A DNA stretch of 64,000 nucleotides from Acanthochlamys bracteata. Its lineage: Eukaryota > Streptophyta > Magnoliopsida > Pandanales > Velloziaceae. Each line of letters begins with the position of its first letter. Within the stretch, counting starts at the first letter, position 1. The notes under the pieces are model-generated. The model was not told the origin of the DNA, did not search any database, and saw nothing but the letters and a program-made list of their open reading frames with translations. Shown piece after piece: positions 12,501-24,464 of this stretch. The stretch is from contig CM034131.1 of NCBI GenBank assembly GCA_019914995.1, positions 5,798,501-5,862,500 of the forward strand. The letters run 5' to 3'. The position numbers were made by a program, and so were the translations under genes.

Positions 12501-15231
12501 TTTATTATGGAAATATACTATACTTGTCTGTTTTATTTCTTGCTTGAGCTTACTACTGCATTTCTAGTGTAGCTTTGATCTTGTGGCTGTAGTTGGTATT
12601 TGTACATAATATAGTAGGTGTACTGTTTGCAGGACCTTAGAACTTTGTGAGAAAGAAATTAATAGCGTATAAAATTATGAGTGCGTTCCCATATGTTGGC
12701 ATGGCTCACTTAGGAAAGCTAATTTGAGAAGATCCTAGTTTAGCAACATGACTATATCTGCTGCAACATGATAGTAGGTTGTATTAGATATGGAGTTGTT
12801 CCAGCTTTACATGTTTCTACCAATGCCTTATTGTGTGTTGATGAATTGGAATATTTCTGCACAAGGTTCTAATATTGTGTTACAAAATGCCTTTTTGTTG
12901 AAACTGAAGGAATTGAAGCATCTACAAGTGGGAATATCTTCAAGGACCTTGTAGATAGACCTGTAGTATATGTTTGATACTTATATATGCTCTGGTTAAG
13001 GTACATAAATATTAAGATGGTTTCTAATTTATATACATGCATATCTGCTCATTGGTCATGACCTAAGCCTTTTTATAGATACACATGGTATAAATGACAG
13101 CTGCAAGTACATGATATAAATTGTTAAGTGGTGTAAATGAATTTTTATTACAAGCTGTCTCCATGATATAACAGTGGTTAGTTGTTATGAAGGTAGATTT
13201 AATGAGGGTGTTTAATATTGTAAATAATTGCTTATAAGTTTCTCTTCAAAGGTCTTTAACTCTATGGATCCTGTCCAATTATCTTAATGTGCACACACGG
13301 ACTTCAACTAATGCTTTTCTGCCTCTTGAATCTAAAACATTATATGAACTGCATTTATGGTGGATGTAGAGAAGTTTCTTTGATGCTAGCCTTTATTTTT
13401 CTATCTGTAATTGCCGCTTTCTGGTAGTATATTGTCTGTGTCTGAAAATATGTCATCAATTCCTTTTCATCTTTATACTCTACTTTGTACACACTGGAAG
13501 ATCTAGCAAGTCTATAGTTAACAAGTTGGGGCCTTCCGACAGTTTGCTAATAAAATATGTAATTTACACAATGGCAAGGTTCAATGTTATGACTTTGACT
13601 TGTTGCAACTACAATGACATATTCTATTCACCACTACCTATATTAATTTATTTAGATAATGGCGTTTGGTTTGATTCTTAGTGAGGTTGATTATTGATTG
13701 AGAAATACTGCTTGATGTAGTCGAAATCACATGGATAACCTCATTAATTTCCCTACCCAACAGCAAGTTGCACAAACCCCTCTTGTAAAAGTTCATGTGA
13801 AATTTTTGGAGTGTGTAGATGGGATTTCTGTATTGAATCCTGATATAAGCATCAAATTAGAAATAGTGATCTGATTGATGATTTAATAGTATATAGAACA
13901 TATAATCTGCTGTTAAGCACTATTTGAGCTTCTTCATGTTGATAGGATTTAAACATTTTGTACCATATCCTTCTTGAGAGTATAGAAATGACTAGAGATA
14001 CAGATAGAACACAGTGTATGAAGTATTCTTTATTATATACTGGTGTTATATTTTCCTCAATATCAAGTGCTCATTGTATTGTTATGTGTGTTCTATAGGA
14101 TCATGACGTAGCGCAGGTGTCATTTATGTTTGTGATCTCCTTTTTGGTTCAATATATCTTGCAAAATTACATCGTGGGCATGGTTGATTTCCTACTAATG
14201 TATGTTGGTATTTTGCTCTTTGAAGTACTTCTAATTCTGAATTGGGTCCCTTTGGTGGTTTTAATTCTGAATTGATGATATAAGTATTTCTGGATTTGGA
14301 TCTGCAATTACCATAAAGTTTCTTGTTATTCTTCTTCAGGAGCTATACACAAAATTGACCAGAATGTCAAGTATTGCTTCGGAGATGTTTGTTGGAAGGG
14401 AAAGGTTTTCAACCTTGCTTATGATGAGACTCACTGAGACTGTTATTCTATGGCTTTCGGAAGATCAGGGCTTTTGGGAGGACATTGTGGAGGGGCCCAG
14501 ACCTTTGGGTCCTCTTGGTCTTCAGCAGGTATGGTTGCAACTATTCTCATTTTTCAAAGTTGAAAAGACAATCATTTATTTAGACATTCTGTTTTCTTTG
14601 CTGCAGTTTTATTTGGATATGCAGTTTGTTATCCTTTTTGGACAAGGTCGGTATTTATCCCGACACGTACATCAAATCATTTTGGAAATAATAGATAGAG
14701 CGATGACAGCATTTTCTGCATCTGGAATGGATCCTGACAGGTGAGGTTTTTGAGCTGTAATTTGGAAATTTCATTTTAGAAGTAACATGCTTCCCTACAT
14801 GTTGAGCCCAACCAAAACAAGAAAAAATTCCTTTTTTGCTCTATTGTTGATGTCTGTTGTTTCTTTTCTAAACAGTAAGGAACTAAGGACGTTTGAGGAT
14901 TATCTGACTGTTTCTGGTAGTCTTTTTTTGGTCATAAGAAGATTGTGCTTAGTTGTCTGTCCAAAACTTACTTATAGTGTTTTAATTCCTTTCACAAATA
15001 TTGATTGACAGATAGCATCTGTTGGTGGTTTTTTTTTTTGAATCTATTGTAATACGCTGCTGTCCCTGCAGTGTGCTGCCTGGTGATGATTGGTTTATTG
15101 ACATTGCCCAAGATGCCATCAACAGGATAAGTGGAAGAGGCAGAACCGTCACAGAAAGAGATATGAACAGTCCAACTGCATCTGTATCAGCACAGTCCAT
15201 GTCATCATTTAGGTCTCATGGGAGCTCTTAA
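6587..15231 (+). CDS. EXO84B: Exocyst complex component EXO84B
   Basis: Seven exons: 6587-6787, 8393-8490, 10527-11559, 11880-12392, 14340-14528, 14607-14740 and 15072-15231. They join in phase to 775 codons, close to the roughly 750 residues of Arabidopsis EXO84B. The first ATG after the upstream stops gives MASATVAKSSRSRAPGG. Near the N-terminus the signature NFDPDAYVQSKC leads into the Vps51/Exo84-like helical region (EIRHLCSYLQDLKRGSAEEM, SDLEGELLSIRNLLSTQ). The middle holds ALLAERRVDEALDAL-type helical repeats (here VLLAERRVDEALDAL). The Exo84 C-terminal domain ends in SPTASVSAQSMSSFRSHGSS. Exocyst is an octameric tether for secretory vesicles at the plasma membrane, recruited by small GTPases. 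Introns 1, 2 and 4 are 1.6-2.0 kb; intron 1 carries a MITE. All donors are GT, the weakest being GTCTTC after exon 1. No break was found. Confidence 0.95.
7798..8044. repeat. MITE-like repeat in EXO84B intron 1
   Basis: It starts GGCCGCGTTTGGGAGTGCG, the clearest full-length left terminus of the family in this window. The body is less AT-pure than other copies, which suggests a younger or separate subfamily. The right end is weaker, ending near AAGCATCCCATT. Confidence 0.65.
9880..10300. repeat. Tandem duplications in EXO84B intron 2
   Basis: A perfect 27-bp direct repeat occupies 10059-10085 and 10086-10112 (unit begins TGCATATACCATGAATTTC). It lies inside a longer, diverged duplication of about 280 bp. 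The words TACCTTCTTGGA...CAAGTCAT and TGGATGCC near 9885-10030 return near 10180-10290 in the same order. No coding function is suggested. Confidence 0.6.
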
Positions 15232-16968
15232 AAAGATGTAAAATCAGGAGTCAACAGCTGCCTGATCCTCTTCTTATTCATTGAGCATTTGTTGTACGTC
15301 ATTTTCATGGTTACTAGTGTCATAAGGATTTTTCTGTACAGGTTTTTGCATAATTAGCAATATTTTTGCTTTGGTATATATGTGATAATTGTTGGTTTTG
15401 ATTGGTCATTCAATTATTTGAATCGTTCTTTTTGGTTTGATCATGTACGTGATGGCATTCTTTGCCATAATGTATTGTTCACTGCACCATTCCATGCGTT
15501 TTTGTTTTGGCATTCTCACAGAGCATACTTCGAAGAAGGAGCTCGATAATTGTGGAATCGGGCTATGTTATATCATGGCAGTTCTGTTACTGCATTGGTC
15601 ACCAACACAATTGATAATGAAGTGTAGAACTATCTGTTGGCATCAAGCTTGTGGACATTCAAGGTTGTTACATAAATTTGGCAATGCATCATCTAGTGGT
15701 CAGAGTTTTGATTCAAAGAAGAGTAGGCTGTAGCAATTCTATGTCTTTTGTTAGGCTTACCAGTTGTTTTATCAGTGCTGTTTGCGCGTCTAATGAGTTT
15801 TGCGGTAAAGAGCAGGTAGCACAAAACATTTCGTATTTGCTATCTATTTTTCAACTTGTGTAGCAAGTCAAAGGTGAGTGTTATTCACAGTCGTGTTTAG
15901 ATTAGCGTATGATAGAGAGTAATGATAGAAATAGAATCCATTACTTTTATAAGAAAACAAAGGTTAATAATTCTCTCCATTATTTTTTATAGAGAATAAC
16001 TTTTGTTACATTCCATATTTGAAGTGTAAGAAAGAGTAAAAATAATATGCGCGTTGAGATTTCTAAAATTACCCTCTCTCAAAAGTTAATATTAAATTAA
16101 TAATTAGTAAATTCACTAATTATAATAAATTTAATAATTAGTTAATAATTATAAATAGATTAATAATTAAATCTGTAAATATAACTATTATATTAGATTG
16201 ATAATTACAATCAGTTTAAATGTTTAATAATTATATTTTATCGATTATCGACTTGCTTTATGTATTATTAATTTGATTTATATATTATTGACTAAATAAG
16301 ATTATTTACTTTTCTAACTAAATAAGATTAATTGTATACTTTACTACTCCCTACTACTATATCCAAAAAAAAGTGATAGTAAATGATTACTCTTCTCTTC
16401 TTCTTCACTCTATTTTCTTCTTCATTATTTTTGCTCCTTCTTACTATCTTGTTATCCGAAAGAAACATAGATTATGTACTGTTGTTAAATCTTTATTTCA
16501 TAGTAAAAATGATAATATTTTAACCAGCATATATGTCGTCACAACCTTGGAAATTGATCGACAACTTTTTACTAGGAGAATGGTAGCCTTTTGTAAGTAA
16601 ATGATATATTACTAAACTAACGATGGGTAAGTGCATCGTGCAATAGACCAGTGTAATGGATGATTTACTGATAAGTGCGATTTACATTGTTAACATTGAT
16701 TGATCTACTAGGCTGCATTCTGCTTTCATGCAAAATCCAAATGTATTTCGCATCCGCATCGTCGATGACTGACGGTATTTCCCTGTTGCAACTGAAACCA
16801 GAACTAACAAGGCGGGGACTGACAGAAGCGAGTCCAAATGGAACCTGTTATTTCTGATCAGGTTCTGCGAATAAGTTGGAAGCTAGAAGGAAGGAAGGAA
16901 GGAAAGAATCAAGGGTAGTTTGTGTTGATGTACTGTTTCTGTTTTGGGGTGAGAGTAGATACATAACA
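15232..16968. other. 3' flank of EXO84B and AT-rich intergenic sequence
   Basis: The first few hundred bases are probably 3' UTR. From about 15890 to 16330 the sequence is a run of TAATTA-rich repeats without coding character. Its edge shares GAGAGTAATG-like words with 27180-27270, suggesting two members of another small repeat family. No gene is supported. Confidence 0.4.
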
Positions 16969-18326
16969 ATGGAGGAAGAGCGGTGGGCGCGAGAGACGGT
17001 GCCGGGGGTGGTGGACCTGGTTAGCGCGGTTGCCGCTGCGAGACCTGATTGCTCTGCTGTTTGCTAGCCGAAGTTGCTACAGGGCTCAAACCAATCTCTG
17101 GCAGGTAAACTTAATTATACCAACACTATCATTTTCCTGTTAGTTAATATACTGTCTTGATTTAGCTACCTATAGGTTAATTCTGATAATGGTGTATATC
17201 ATTGACCTTGAAAATAGCTGTGCGGTATTTGGTAATCAGATTTCTGGACGCTGATAATATTTCTGATGGTTATGAGTTGCTTAAACAAGACATTGAAAGA
17301 GGTTGTAAGGTGTAGTTTGGTCTGTAATTCTGATCATTGGTGCACCATGTTCTGAGGAGCTTTTCTCTCTCAATTTTTTATTTTATTATTTTTAATAAAA
17401 TTTTTAAAATATTTTATAAAATTTTTTAAAAAATTTTAATAATACAGAAGAATTCTACAGTATAAATTTTTATTATTTTTTTAAAATAAAAAAATGAAAC
17501 TTATTTTCTAAAATTTTTAAAATACTTTTTTTTAAAATTTTTTTTTTCAATAGACACTCTCAAACATACGTGGACTGGAACTTGATTGATTCCGCTAAAG
17601 TTGCTAACTATGATTCCGCTATGGTACGGCCCTTAGTTATGAACTTTAGTAGTATGTGGATTTTAATTGAGCTATGAACTTGCTTGTTGTCGTAGGAGAA
17701 TAAAACTAATGTTTCAGCAACTAACCTCAAAGTTCACTTATTAGTTGTTCTGGAAGTGCATTTATCTAAAGTTTCTAAGACAAAATTCAATCACAGTGAT
17801 GCCAACATACCGGTAAAACGTTTCACCAGATGCTGTCAGTTGACAACTTCAGTTATCAATTGCAATTTTGGTAAACTGAACTTATAGTTAAATACGGAAT
17901 TAATGATTGTCTTCTTTCGTAACTAATGCTTTGGTGATATTTTTTGTCATTGATTTGAGTGAATTGAATAAAGCAGGAGAAAGACTGATAGCTCCACTTC
18001 AACTGGTAAGTCTTGTTTCTTCTTCTTCTGAATGACTGTGGTAAACCGTAGAAAGAAACAGTGATTGCCTGGACCTGGCTATTGATCTGCGTGAAAAGCT
18101 TCATCTCCTTTGCTGAAATTCTTTTTTGCTTGAATGGCCTTTACTACATTTCTTTCTTCCATAATTTTAACACTATCTATCATAATATATATTTAATTTC
18201 TTTGCTTCTCTAGGAAATTCGTTGGTGATCTCACTTTGCAGCCTAGGAATCAGAATGTCTAGGTGATTAACCTTGGGTTTTGCACGTGACATTGAAAATG
18301 AACATCTTGTGCTTCTCAAGAGCAAG
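16969..18326 (+). pseudogene. F-box/LRR protein fragment (At3g58530-like), 5' exons only
   Basis: Three exon-like pieces match, in order, the N-terminus of the Arabidopsis F-box protein At3g58530. Exon 1 (16969-17104) opens MEEERWARETVPGVVDLV and, after a frameshift near 17036, continues DLIALLFASRSCYRA...LWQ before a GT donor. Exon 2 ends at 18005 with IDLSELNKAGERLIAPLQL and a good donor, but its acceptor has lost the AG. Exon 3 (18242-18326) reads VINLGFARDIENEHLVLLKSK after an in-frame TAG and has good splice sites. The leucine-rich repeats that should follow are absent. Intact members are substrate receptors of SCF ubiquitin ligases. With a frameshift, a stop, a lost acceptor and a missing 3' half, this is a dead, truncated copy. 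Confidence 0.72.
17354..17568. repeat. MITE-like repeat inside the F-box pseudogene
   Basis: An A/T-rich block ends CACTCTCAAACATACG, the right-hand terminus of the family. It lies between exon pieces 1 and 2 of the F-box fragment, so it inserted in an intron or after the gene died. Confidence 0.5.
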
Positions 18327-19002
18327 GTAATTGTTGTGAAAATTTCGTAGAGAATTATTGTATATTTCAACATTCATAAATTGGTTGCTAATGTGCTTTC
18401 TACTGTTGATTTGTGGAATCTAGACTATAGAACTTTACTCTTTGTTGTGATAAGAAATTTTCTGCACAGAGGAAGAGAGGATTAGGAGAAATTTTGAGGC
18501 TCAATACTTGGCTCAATTTCATTCTTTTTCAAACCCTAGGTTATGTGTTGTTCAAAATTTTCTCATTTTTATTGTTGTGGTTTGGTGTGTATCCTCTGAC
18601 ATTATAGTTAGAGATAAGATAGTTGAAGCTCCCATTTTTCCCTAGATTGATGATTTTCTACACAAGTGCTTGTGTTTGTGATTGTGCATTTTCAATGAGT
18701 AGCTGAAACCTATTTAATTACACAAAAAGGTTAGATTTGATAATTGAGCAATTAGGCACAAGTATGATAACTCTGTAAAAATTGCTGATAAGTTGTTTAG
18801 TTCATTATCTGCGATTACGAATAGATCAATTACTGAACAACTGATTTTGAAATGTATAAGTTACGCTATGTACTTAACAAATCTGCGACGTTGGAGTGTT
18901 TTGAAGATTGTTGAAGATTGGACGCTGTTTGAAGGAACATGTTCTTCTATGGCATTTTTTGTCTTCTTCGATTGTCTCATGTGTTTGTGAAGCGAGCTTA
19001 GC

Positions 19003-19229
19003 GGCGTTTGGGACTGCGTTTTGCAAAATATTTTTTTTTTAATTTTTAATTTTATATTTTTTAAAATATATTTTATAAATATTTAAAAATTTATTTAAAA
19101 ATTTAAAAAATTATAAAATTATTTTTATTATATATTTTTTAACATAAAAAAAAAAATTTATTTTTTTAAAATAAACAAAAATATCTTTAATTTTAAAAAA
19201 ATTCTATTTCATAATCAATTTTAAACGCC
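19003..19229. repeat. MITE-like repeat with clear short terminal inverted repeat
   Basis: This copy begins GGCGTTTGGGACTGCGTTTTG and ends TTTTAAACGCC, so the outer seven bases GGCGTTT/AAACGCC are exact inverted repeats. The core is almost pure A/T. I could not confirm a target-site duplication. Confidence 0.7.
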
Positions 19230-20240
19230 CTTCGCTTACTTCACCAATAATCTCTGCCTTGTTTTCAGAAGCTTGGAAGCTATGAAATTGATAATATGGT
19301 TTGGATAACAACTTCGTAACGAGGCGAGTTATTACTACCACTTCTAGGAGCTGGATCAGCATAGGGATTTCATTCTATTTTTCTTTTTTCTTTTTTTAAG
19401 CATGCATTATTTGGATGTAGGTGATTTGCAGAAATCAATAGTTTAGTGTTTTGTGTTATTTTAATAAATTATTATGTTATCCATTCGGTTTTTCTTGTTT
19501 TTTGAATTAATTTGCATGTTTTTCTTTGAAAACTAATTGTCTTTCTTCTAATATCTTTTTATTATTTATTTCTTGTGCAATAATATGGCAAGATATAATA
19601 TATTTTTGCAAAAGTGTTCATTATTAAATTGTCACAATTTTAGATAAAAAAATTTATTATACTATTATATTTATTTTTGAAATGTATTATCTTTTTTAAT
19701 TATTTCTTAAAATTAAAAAATATTTATATATTATAATTTTATGACGTATAATTTAATTATATTTTCTAAATTTTAATTAAAAGTTATTAAAAATTTAGTT
19801 TGAAAAGTTCAAATATATTTTCAAAACAAATTTCAAACATACTCTTAAGGGTGTGTTTATATTGTAGATAAAGTAAATGAAGTAAATTTTTTAAAATCAA
19901 TTTAAAAATAAAATTAAAAATTAAAAATATTTAATAAAAATAAAAATTATATATTAATTTAATATTTATATAATTTTTAAAAAAGATTTATTAATAAAAA
20001 ATTTTATTTTAACTTTTGTATATTTTATATTGACAAAAAAAATAAATTTGGTACGTTGGTAAATACGCCTAAATATAATTTAATTATAGGTAATATAATT
20101 TAAAATTAATAATTTTTATATCAACGCACTAATTAATATACTTTCGCCAAAACAGCTATTAATAATAGTAATTTTCTTATTATCTCGTGACCAGATTTAT
20201 CATTTATGTTGAACAGCAGCGTTGCCAAAATGAGCAGAAA
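19230..20240. other. AT-rich intergenic sequence
   Basis: No gene is visible. From about 19540 to 20160 the sequence is very A/T-rich. A diverged block (about 19850-20080) beginning GGGTGTGTTTATATTG resembles the MITE-like family. Confidence 0.4.
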
Positions 20241-20248
20241 TTGTTGTT

Positions 20249-20302
20249 GCAACGGGCTTTTATATGGGCTTTAGTAGAGAACATCCAGCCCATGTATAAC
20301 GT
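20249..20302 (+). promoter_or_regulatory. Cluster of GGGCTTT/GCCCA motifs upstream of the F-box/DUF295 gene
   Basis: GGGCTTTTATATGGGCTTTAG is followed by CAGCCCATG within about 55 bases. These resemble plant site II (TGGGC-type) elements and lie about 120-170 bases before the start codon. Confidence 0.45.
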
Positions 20303-20416
20303 TGTACACGTTTACTTTGAAACGCTTACCTTGTCGTAATTTCCAAAGACTTCAATGATTCCTTTCGCCTGACCAATTTTCATTTCCATTTTTGCTTCCG
20401 GCAACGAGCAGCAGCT

Positions 20417-21574
20417 ATGGTGATGCCCAGATGGTCCGATCTTCCTATCGAAATCTCCGGTTCAATCGCTGATCATCTGTCTAGCTTCATCGATTTCGTT
20501 CGTTTCCGTGCAGTCTGTCGTTCGTGGCGCTCTGCTACTGCTTCTACTCATAACAGAACGTTCTTGCCTTACCTCGTTGTACCGATGACACTAGACGAAG
20601 ACGAATACGTAGGTTATCAAAGTTCAAGTTGGATTAAGAGGGATGATCACTATACTCCAGAGATCCATAAACTATTTCTTCCTTCGGGTTCACCGCTTGA
20701 GTGCCACGTGTCATTACCCCAGGTGCCTGGCGTAGATCGTTGGTTTTGTTTTGGTTCATGTCATAGTTGGCTTGGTTTCATTGATTGTAAGGATTGGAGC
20801 TCAAGGTTAATCCATGCATTCTCGGGCGAAACGCTCGACCTGCCAAGTTTTAAAGGAATGATTCCGAGAGCTTTGTGTCTTTCATCTCCTAACCCAATCA
20901 CGGATCCAAATTCTGTTATTGTGGTGATACATGATTGTTATAAGGAAGCTGGGTACCCGAAGTTAGGCTATGCCCGGCCTGGAGATACTGCTTGGACTTT
21001 GTTGCCAGGACGAGGGCGTCATCAGCCAGAATTCTCGTACCAAGATGTTGTATTTCATGATGGGAAGTTTTTCGCTGTTAGATTTGATCGAGCTATAGTT
21101 ATGTTGGATTTTTCTCAGAGGGACCCTGAGGAGGTGGAAATTGTTCCTCAATTCAAGCCTTATCATGGTACCAGAAAGTATTTGGTTGTTCTTCCCTCGG
21201 GAGAGTTATTGCAAGTTATTCGAAATGTGGACTCGGATGATCAACAGGTTAACTACATTACAGTTGGTTTTGAAGTTTATAAGATACATTATGGAGGTGA
21301 ATTCTCAGTGCCGTTTGAACCCGTGGAGAATTTAGGAGATTGGACTCTGTTTGTGGGGAGAGGTACTTCTATTGCTCTTCCATCTTCCCTGGTTTCTGGG
21401 TATTGCAGAGCAAATTCCATTTACTATACAGATAACATCTATCATATCTTTCGAATGGTAGATGGGGGCTATGACATGGGCATATACAGACTAGACAATG
21501 ATAGTATTAGCTTGCACTGCCCAAGCGATTCCCAGAAGTTTCCTCCACCAATCTGGATTGTGCCGCAACTGTAG
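20417..21574 (+). CDS. F-box protein with DUF295 domain
   Basis: A single uninterrupted exon encodes 385 residues. Residues 5-45 form the F-box (WSDLPIEISGSIADHL...FRAVCRSWRSAT). The middle resembles the beta-propeller-like part of this family (GDTAWTLLPG, YQDVVFHDGKFFAV). Residues 305-355 carry the DUF295 signature LGDWTLFVGRGTSIALPSS followed by NSIYYTDN. Members act as substrate receptors in SCF E3 ligases, docking Skp1 through the F-box; the substrate here is unknown. Single-exon structure is normal for this rapidly expanding plant family. The chosen ATG follows in-frame upstream stops and sits just before the F-box. Many family members are poorly expressed, so expression cannot be assumed. 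Confidence 0.92.
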   Translation: MVMPRWSDLPIEISGSIADHLSSFIDFVRFRAVCRSWRSATASTHNRTFLPYLVVPMTLDEDEYVGYQSSSWIKRDDHYTPEIHKLFLPSGSPLECHVSLPQVPGVDRWFCFGSCHSWLGFIDCKDWSSRLIHAFSGETLDLPSFKGMIPRALCLSSPNPITDPNSVIVVIHDCYKEAGYPKLGYARPGDTAWTLLPGRGRHQPEFSYQDVVFHDGKFFAVRFDRAIVMLDFSQRDPEEVEIVPQFKPYHGTRKYLVVLPSGELLQVIRNVDSDDQQVNYITVGFEVYKIHYGGEFSVPFEPVENLGDWTLFVGRGTSIALPSSLVSGYCRANSIYYTDNIYHIFRMVDGGYDMGIYRLDNDSISLHCPSDSQKFPPPIWIVPQL

Positions 21575-22462
21575 CTGGTGATCCTAGACAAGCTATGCTC
21601 GTCATAGAGCAAATTGTATTTATAGTTTAGATAGCATAATGTTGTTTTTACACTAGGTTCTTAGTAAAAAAAAAATTTTAAGTTCCGTAGGTGATTTATG
21701 AAATTAGTCTTTAGTGTCTTTTTCCCTATGAGCATGTAGGCGTCAAGTATACTGCCCGTATAGTTTGAACCAGAATCTTGAATAAGTATGCATAATGATA
21801 CTTACAATAGTTTCTTTAGAAGTTATGTACCTGTTACATTTCTATGACATATTCTAGCACCAATTGCCTTTTTAACTAGCTACTCAATGCAATTCAATGC
21901 ATGTAGAGGATCGTTATGAGATCCCCAGTGTCATTCTTTTTCACTAATTTGCTGTTACATTTTGGTGCTATATAAGGGCATGTTGACACTTGTCCCAATA
22001 ATGATGAGCTTGCTCTTAGCAAGCACTTTGTGTACATCTTCCATCTTCTCTTGTGAAAGTTTCTACGCATTTCTATTTCATCCTGGTTAATTTGTTTCAA
22101 TATTCTTAGTTCATCAGCTTTTTTGTATGATTATTTAAACATGCAAGTACCTTTTAATGAATTTTAATGTTCTTTGGCTTATTGTAATCATTTTGGATTT
22201 TAGTGCATATAAATTTTAACACTGGTTATTTTCTTTGTACTTGTCCTTGATCGTTTTCTCAGGAACTTGTTCCCCAACTTTTAGTTATAGACACCAATTT
22301 AGTTCACTAGAAGTAGCTTGGCCTTCTCTTCTTTTGGAGAAAGGCTAGTTCAATGTTGATTATCCGTAACTTTAGCAATAAGTAGCAAGTGATTCCCCAC
22401 CAAACCCAAGATTTATACTTTTTCTGGATTCACATACCTGAAAGTAGATTGCATTAGAACCA
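21575..22462. other. 3' flank of the F-box/DUF295 gene
   Basis: Probable 3' UTR followed by non-coding sequence. No gene or RNA is supported. Confidence 0.4.
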
Positions 22463-22609
22463 TATGGATAGCGTACTACCTATCTACTAAGCATGCAGAC
22501 ATTAGAGTGTATATGGATAGCGTATTACCTATATACTAAGCACGCAGACATTAGAGTGTATATGGATAGCGTATTACCTATCTACTAAGCATGCAGACAT
22601 TAGAGTGTA
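22463..22609 (+). repeat. Tandem repeat, three copies of a 49-bp unit
   Basis: Units lie at 22463-22511, 22512-22560 and 22561-22609. Each begins TATGGATAGCGTA and ends CATTAGAGTGTA. Copies differ by only a few substitutions, so the array is young. It lies about 0.9 kb after the F-box/DUF295 stop codon in sequence with no coding signal. Confidence 0.95.
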
Positions 22610-23522
22610 TCATGTCCACTGAAGCTGAAAAGAAGTGAATTTGCAAGGTAAATATGTAACTGTTTTATCACATTTGGGGGTTTATGACAACTGCTCATGG
22701 TAGCGGATCTTCTGAAATTATTTGGTAACAGATGCTTGTAGAAGCTTCTTCATGACTTTGATGAGCAATATAGTTTTGTTTTAAATGTTCGTACCTGAAT
22801 TTTTCGAAAGTAAAAAATAAAAAGTAAAATTTTTTTAAAATTGAGTTAGAAATAAAGTTTAGTTTTTGCATTCAAATTTTTTTTTTAAATGACTCAAAAA
22901 TAAAGTACAAATTTTATATTTTAATTATTTTTTAAATGTGGTTTGAAAGTAGAGAGAAGAAATTGTTTTAAAGAACGTGAAAATAAGAGATTGGAACTTA
23001 AGTGGGAGTGAAAATATACACGAAACTGCAGTTATAAGTTTTTTTATAGTTTTAAAACACGTGAAATCACTAGATCTCTAAATTCGAAGGAAGAAATTTC
23101 GTAATTGAAAGGCTATAAGAATTACGCTGCTGCTTCACAGATTGTAATAATTGCTCACGTCTCTTGATTGCCATCTGGTATCTGCCTTTTCTTGGGTAAT
23201 AGATGCTGAAATACTCTTGAGAAATGAAATATAAGTTTCTGCCAATTTTCTTTGTGTTCAATGAAATCATTGTTTACTGATGGTGCTTGTTGCTCGCCTT
23301 TATCGAATTCATGAGTATTCATACATACTCATATTAAACTCTTTTTGTTATGTTTTCTGACTTGGAAGAGCTTGTCTACTTCATATTAAAGATATTATTC
23401 TTATACCAAAAATTTGATTGTTCGTTTTGATTTCCTTCATATAATCACAGCGATGCATAATATCAATTCCCTTATCATATTCACGCCCTAAGTGCTTGAG
23501 CTTTGCAAATGGTGACAACTTA
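22610..23522. other. Non-coding stretch with a weak A/T-rich repeat
   Basis: About 22800-22985 resembles a degraded repeat block. At 23070-23270 the minus strand is open and gives EYFSIYYPRKGRYQMAIKRR, but I recognise no family and see no splice context. Nothing firm is supported. Confidence 0.3.
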
Positions 23523-23735
23523 GCCCGTTTGGTATTGCGTTTGAGAAAAATAATTTTTTAATTTTTAATTTTTTATTTTTTAATATATATTTTATAAATA
23601 TGTAAAAATTTTATTTAAAATTTTAAAAAATATAAAAAAATTTTACATAGTGAAATTTTTTATTATATATTTTTATTTTTTAAAAAAATAAAAATATTTT
23701 TTATTTCAAAAAAATTTATTTCATAAATACCCTGC
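23523..23735. repeat. MITE-like AT-rich repeat
   Basis: It begins GCCCGTTTGGTATTGCGTTTG, a close match to the family left end, and runs into an A/T-only core. Confidence 0.6.
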
Positions 23736-24016
23736 AAAAGCTTTCAAGATTCCTTGAAGTCATGCTACAGAGCGATGGATGTGCTAAGTCCACCTATTGT
23801 GGATTCTTATTTAGGATACGTGAAGGCAATCAATATGGGACGAAGTTTTAACACTTTCTTTCATGAAAAATTGCTATGATACCATTAATTTCAACATTCC
23901 TAAGCAAAGCAACGATCATAAAAAAAAAACTACAAATTGTTGTCGAATTGAAGTGCTTACCTTTGCTTGCGCAGTAGATAGAGAGCTTATCAAGAGGACC
24001 AAGTCCAGCAATGGAC

Positions 24017-24286
24017 GGCGCTGTTTGGTTCTCCGTTTCAAAAACTGCTTATCAATTTTTTTTAATTTTTTTTAATTTTATATTTTTTAATATATATTTT
24101 ATAAATATATAAAAAATTTATTTAAAAATTTAAAAAGTGTAGAAAAATTTTACGAAGTGAGATTTTTTTATTACATATTTTTATTATTTTTTTTTAAGTA
24201 AAAAAAATATAGCTCATTTTCTAAAAAAGATAAAAATACTTTTTATTTTATAAAGTTCTATTTCATAAACAATCCTAAACGTCTCC
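24017..24286. repeat. MITE-like repeat abutting a coding-like remnant
   Basis: The left end is GGCGCTGTTTGGTTCTCCG and the right end AATCCTAAACGTCTCC. The A/T core includes the family word TTTTATAAATATATAAAAAA. The right end directly abuts the coding-like segment that begins near 24288. Confidence 0.65.
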
Positions 24287-24287
24287 G

Positions 24288-24464
24288 AAATCAACATAAC
24301 GCTTCCTGAACCTGATGCTCAGAAGACCACTAACCTTTTCCAAATTGAAAGCATTTCTGGAAGACATGCGTCTCTTGACATCGCCGCTGCTTGTTTCTCT
24401 GCTTTCTCAGTGCTTTCGCTTGCTTTCTTCTTTGTTACTGAGAAGAAAAAGGCCAAGAAGTAGA
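24288..24464 (+). pseudogene. Coding-like remnant: C-terminal transmembrane tail
   Basis: An open frame reads EINITLPEPDAQKTTNLFQ, then ESISGRHASLDIAAACFSAF, then a hydrophobic segment (SVLSLAFFFV) and a lysine-rich end TEKKKAKK before TAG. This looks like the last exon of a type I membrane protein with a short basic cytosolic tail. I do not recognise the family. No upstream exon is convincing, and a MITE lies immediately before it, so it may be a stranded 3' exon. Composition is clearly less A/T-rich than its surroundings. Confidence 0.35.
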
